Source: Mycobacterium sp.
Lineage (GTDB): Bacteria; Actinomycetota; Actinomycetes; Mycobacteriales; Mycobacteriaceae
Length of the DNA: 6,911 nucleotides
Assembly (NCBI GenBank): GCA_018500005.2
Contig: JAHBAP020000453.1
Location: 1-6,911, forward strand
Direction of reading: 5' to 3'
Shown here piece after piece: positions 5,762-6,911 of the stretch. The notes under the pieces were generated by a model, which searched no databases, was not told the origin of the DNA, and worked only from the letters and a program-made list of their open reading frames with translations. The translations under genes were made by a program, and so were the position numbers. The stretch's first letter is position 1. Each line of letters starts with the position of its first letter.

Positions 5762-6723
5762 CGGTGCGGCCGCAACGCGTTCGGCGGGATGGCACCGAAC
5801 CGACCGGCCTGGAAGTCCTCGAAGGCTTGCGCCACTTCGGATTTGGAGTTCATCACGAACGGCCCGTACTGGAAGACCGGCTCCCGGATCGGCCGGCCGC
5901 CCAATAGCAGAACGTCCAGCGCGGGATGGCGGGACTCCTGCGAGCGGTCGGCGACCACGCTGATCCGGTCGCCCGGACCGAGCACCGCGAGTTGACCCTG
6001 GTGGATCGGGTGGCCGACCGGACCGACTGTTCCGCTGCCGGCCAGTACATACACCAGTGCGTTGTAATCGCGCTGCCATCCGAGATTCAGTCGTGCACCG
6101 GGCTCGATGGTGGCGTGCGCCAACGTGATCGGGGTGCGGGTCTTGCCCGGACCGACGTGGCCGTCGACGTCGCCGGCGATGACCCGCAGCACCGCACCGC
6201 CGTCGGCCGAGGACAACAGTGTGACGGCCGGGCCCTCGATGGCCTGGTACGCGGGGGCGGTGAACTTGTCTTTGCGGGGCAGGTTCACCCACAACTGGAT
6301 CCCGTGGAACAGCCCCCCGCTCTCGACGAGTTCGGCGGGCGGGGTTTCGATGTGCAGGATGCCCGCACCGGCCGTCATCCACTGGGTGGCGCCGTCGGCG
6401 ATCAGCCCACCGCCGCCGTGCGAATCCTGGTGCGCGAAGCGGCCGTCGATCATGTAGGTGACGGTTTCGAAGCCGCGGTGCGGGTGCCAGTCGGTGCCCC
6501 GGGGTTCACCGGGCTGGTATTCCACCTCGCCCATCTGATCCATATGTACGAACGGATCGAGATCGGCGGGGCCGACGCCAGCGAACGCACGAACGACGGG
6601 GAACCCCTCCCCCTCGTACCCCCGTGGCCCGGTGCTGACCTGGCGCACCGGCCGTTCTGTGTCGCCGGGTCCGGGAGCGGTAAGCCTCGGCAGGGTCAGA
6701 GCATCTGCGGTTACGGCGGGCAT
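5740..6723 (-). CDS. Pirin family protein (bicupin)
   Basis: The product has 327 residues from the ATG at 6723 (330 from an in-frame GTG at 6732). I prefer the ATG because MPAVTADALTLPR resembles the usual pirin N-terminus; neither start has a clear Shine-Dalgarno. Positions below use the longer form. The N-terminal cupin carries the full pirin metal site: H83 and H85 in DWHPHRGFETVTY, and H127 and E129 in GILHIETP, with the MTAGAGI block between. The second cupin (about 195-275) begins at ITLAHATIEPG and contains NALVYVLAGSG; the C-terminal PVFQYGPFVMNS is also typical. Pirins are cytosolic, usually Fe-binding, and some have quercetin 2,3-dioxygenase activity or modulate central metabolism; the role here is unknown. 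The gene converges with the SDR gene, overlapping its last 22 bases, and diverges from a lipoprotein gene. Confidence 0.95.
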   Translation of the reverse strand: MPAVTADALTLPRLTAPGPGDTERPVRQVSTGPRGYEGEGFPVVRAFAGVGPADLDPFVHMDQMGEVEYQPGEPRGTDWHPHRGFETVTYMIDGRFAHQDSHGGGGLIADGATQWMTAGAGILHIETPPAELVESGGLFHGIQLWVNLPRKDKFTAPAYQAIEGPAVTLLSSADGGAVLRVIAGDVDGHVGPGKTRTPITLAHATIEPGARLNLGWQRDYNALVYVLAGSGTVGPVGHPIHQGQLAVLGPGDRISVVADRSQESRHPALDVLLLGGRPIREPVFQYGPFVMNSKSEVAQAFEDFQAGRFGAIPPNALRPHRHQSERR

Positions 6724-6778
6724 ATCTGGCACAGCCGGACCCGGACCTGATTTATTCCGGCCCCGACGGCCGTGCGGC

Positions 6779-6784
6779 TACCGT
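6779..6784 (+). promoter_or_regulatory. -10 box of the lipoprotein gene (leaderless)
   Basis: TACCGT matches TANNNT and lies seven bases before the ATG at 6792, the spacing expected for a transcript beginning on the start codon. A 5-bp inverted repeat (CGGCC 6758-6762, GGCCG 6768-6772) covers the -35 region; no recognisable -35 hexamer was found. Confidence 0.5.
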
Positions 6785-6791
6785 GGTCACG

Positions 6792-6889
6792 ATGTCCGGG
6801 TTGCCGACTGCTCGCGCCTGCGCCGTGGCGGCGATCCTGCTGAGCCTGCCGGCCCTCGCGTCATGCGGACCGGCCCACCCCCCCCCGGT
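6792..6889 (+). CDS. Lipoprotein, N-terminal signal peptide only (truncated by adapter)
   Basis: ATG at 6792 encodes 32 visible residues. R8 gives a small basic n-region; a hydrophobic core follows (about 11-22, AVAAILLSLPAL), then a lipobox L22-A23-S24-C25 with G26 after it, and a Pro-rich start of the mature part. This is a textbook type II signal peptide, so the product should be lipidated at C25 and anchored outside the membrane. Nothing of the functional domain is visible and no family can be named. The gene diverges from pirin (68 bp from the pirin ATG). Nine consecutive C bases at 6878-6886, next to the adapter, make the final codons unreliable. Any residues read past 6889 are adapter. 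Confidence 0.6.
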
Positions 6890-6911
6890 CTGTCTCTTAT
6901 ACACATCTGAC
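6890..6911 (-). other. Tn5/Nextera mosaic-end adapter (library artefact)
   Basis: CTGTCTCTTATACACATCT at 6890-6908 is the exact reverse complement of the left-end adapter. The trailing GAC matches the next bases of the Nextera read-1 adapter rather than genome. Genomic sequence ends at 6889. Confidence 0.97.

Noticed and set aside
5258..6382. A 374-codon minus-strand open frame overlapping SDR and pirin
   Set aside because: It spans the ends of two well-supported genes in a different frame and its composition is typical of shadow frames.
6735..6746. Tandem direct repeat CCGGAC-CCGGAC between pirin and the lipoprotein gene
   Set aside because: It has only two 6-bp GC-rich copies, which is expected by chance at this base composition, and is not clearly placed relative to a promoter.
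1..6911. A composite transposon bounded by 19-bp inverted repeats
   Set aside because: The repeats are the engineered Tn5 mosaic end at the extreme window ends, with library adapter beyond on the right. No transposase is present and the interior is ordinary chromosomal genes.
6878..6911. Continuation of the lipoprotein into residues read from TGT CTC TTA TAC and beyond
   Set aside because: Those codons are adapter sequence, and the nine-C run just before it may contain an indel.

Overview
The window reads as one short high-GC assembly contig from an actinobacterium. A Mycobacteriaceae member (Mycolicibacterium/Mycobacterium-like) fits best. The reasons are strong G/C third-position bias, frequent GTG starts, TANNNT -10 boxes placed for leaderless transcripts, and the gene set (tandem universal stress protein, pirin, lipoprotein, PuuP-type permease). 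Genus is an inference. Bases 1-19 and 6890-6911 are not genomic: they are Tn5/Nextera mosaic-end adapter left on both ends, so the two outermost genes are cut by the library rather than by biology.

Left block (20-2833): a truncated amidohydrolase of the D-aminoacylase type and a tandem-domain universal stress protein lie on the minus strand as a tight pair (usp first, 10 bp gap). They diverge from a plus-strand 12-TM APC permease that closely resembles the putrescine importer PuuP. The 60-bp intergenic region holds a leaderless -10 for usp, a DosR-box-like imperfect palindrome and a hairpin abutting the permease start. Together these look like an uptake-plus-hydrolysis module, possibly under stress or hypoxia control.

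Middle block (2834-4303): a short convergent spacer with two overlapping GC hairpins is followed by a minus-strand photolyase/cryptochrome-family protein. This is the most unusual gene here. Its FAD-binding helical domain comes first and the photolyase alpha/beta domain comes last, the reverse of the canonical order. It also has a C-x2-C-x5-C cluster plus a distant upstream Cys that could hold an iron-sulfur cluster.

Right block (4304-6889): an SDR-family protein with an N-terminal four-Cys zinc ribbon, a long Ala-rich insertion and Thr in place of the catalytic Tyr is transcribed divergently from the photolyase-like gene, behind a clear leaderless promoter. It converges with, and overlaps by 22 bp, a complete pirin gene on the minus strand. 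The start of a lipoprotein gene (signal peptide and lipobox only) diverges from pirin and is cut by the right adapter. No tRNA, rRNA, CRISPR array, IS element or prophage gene was seen.
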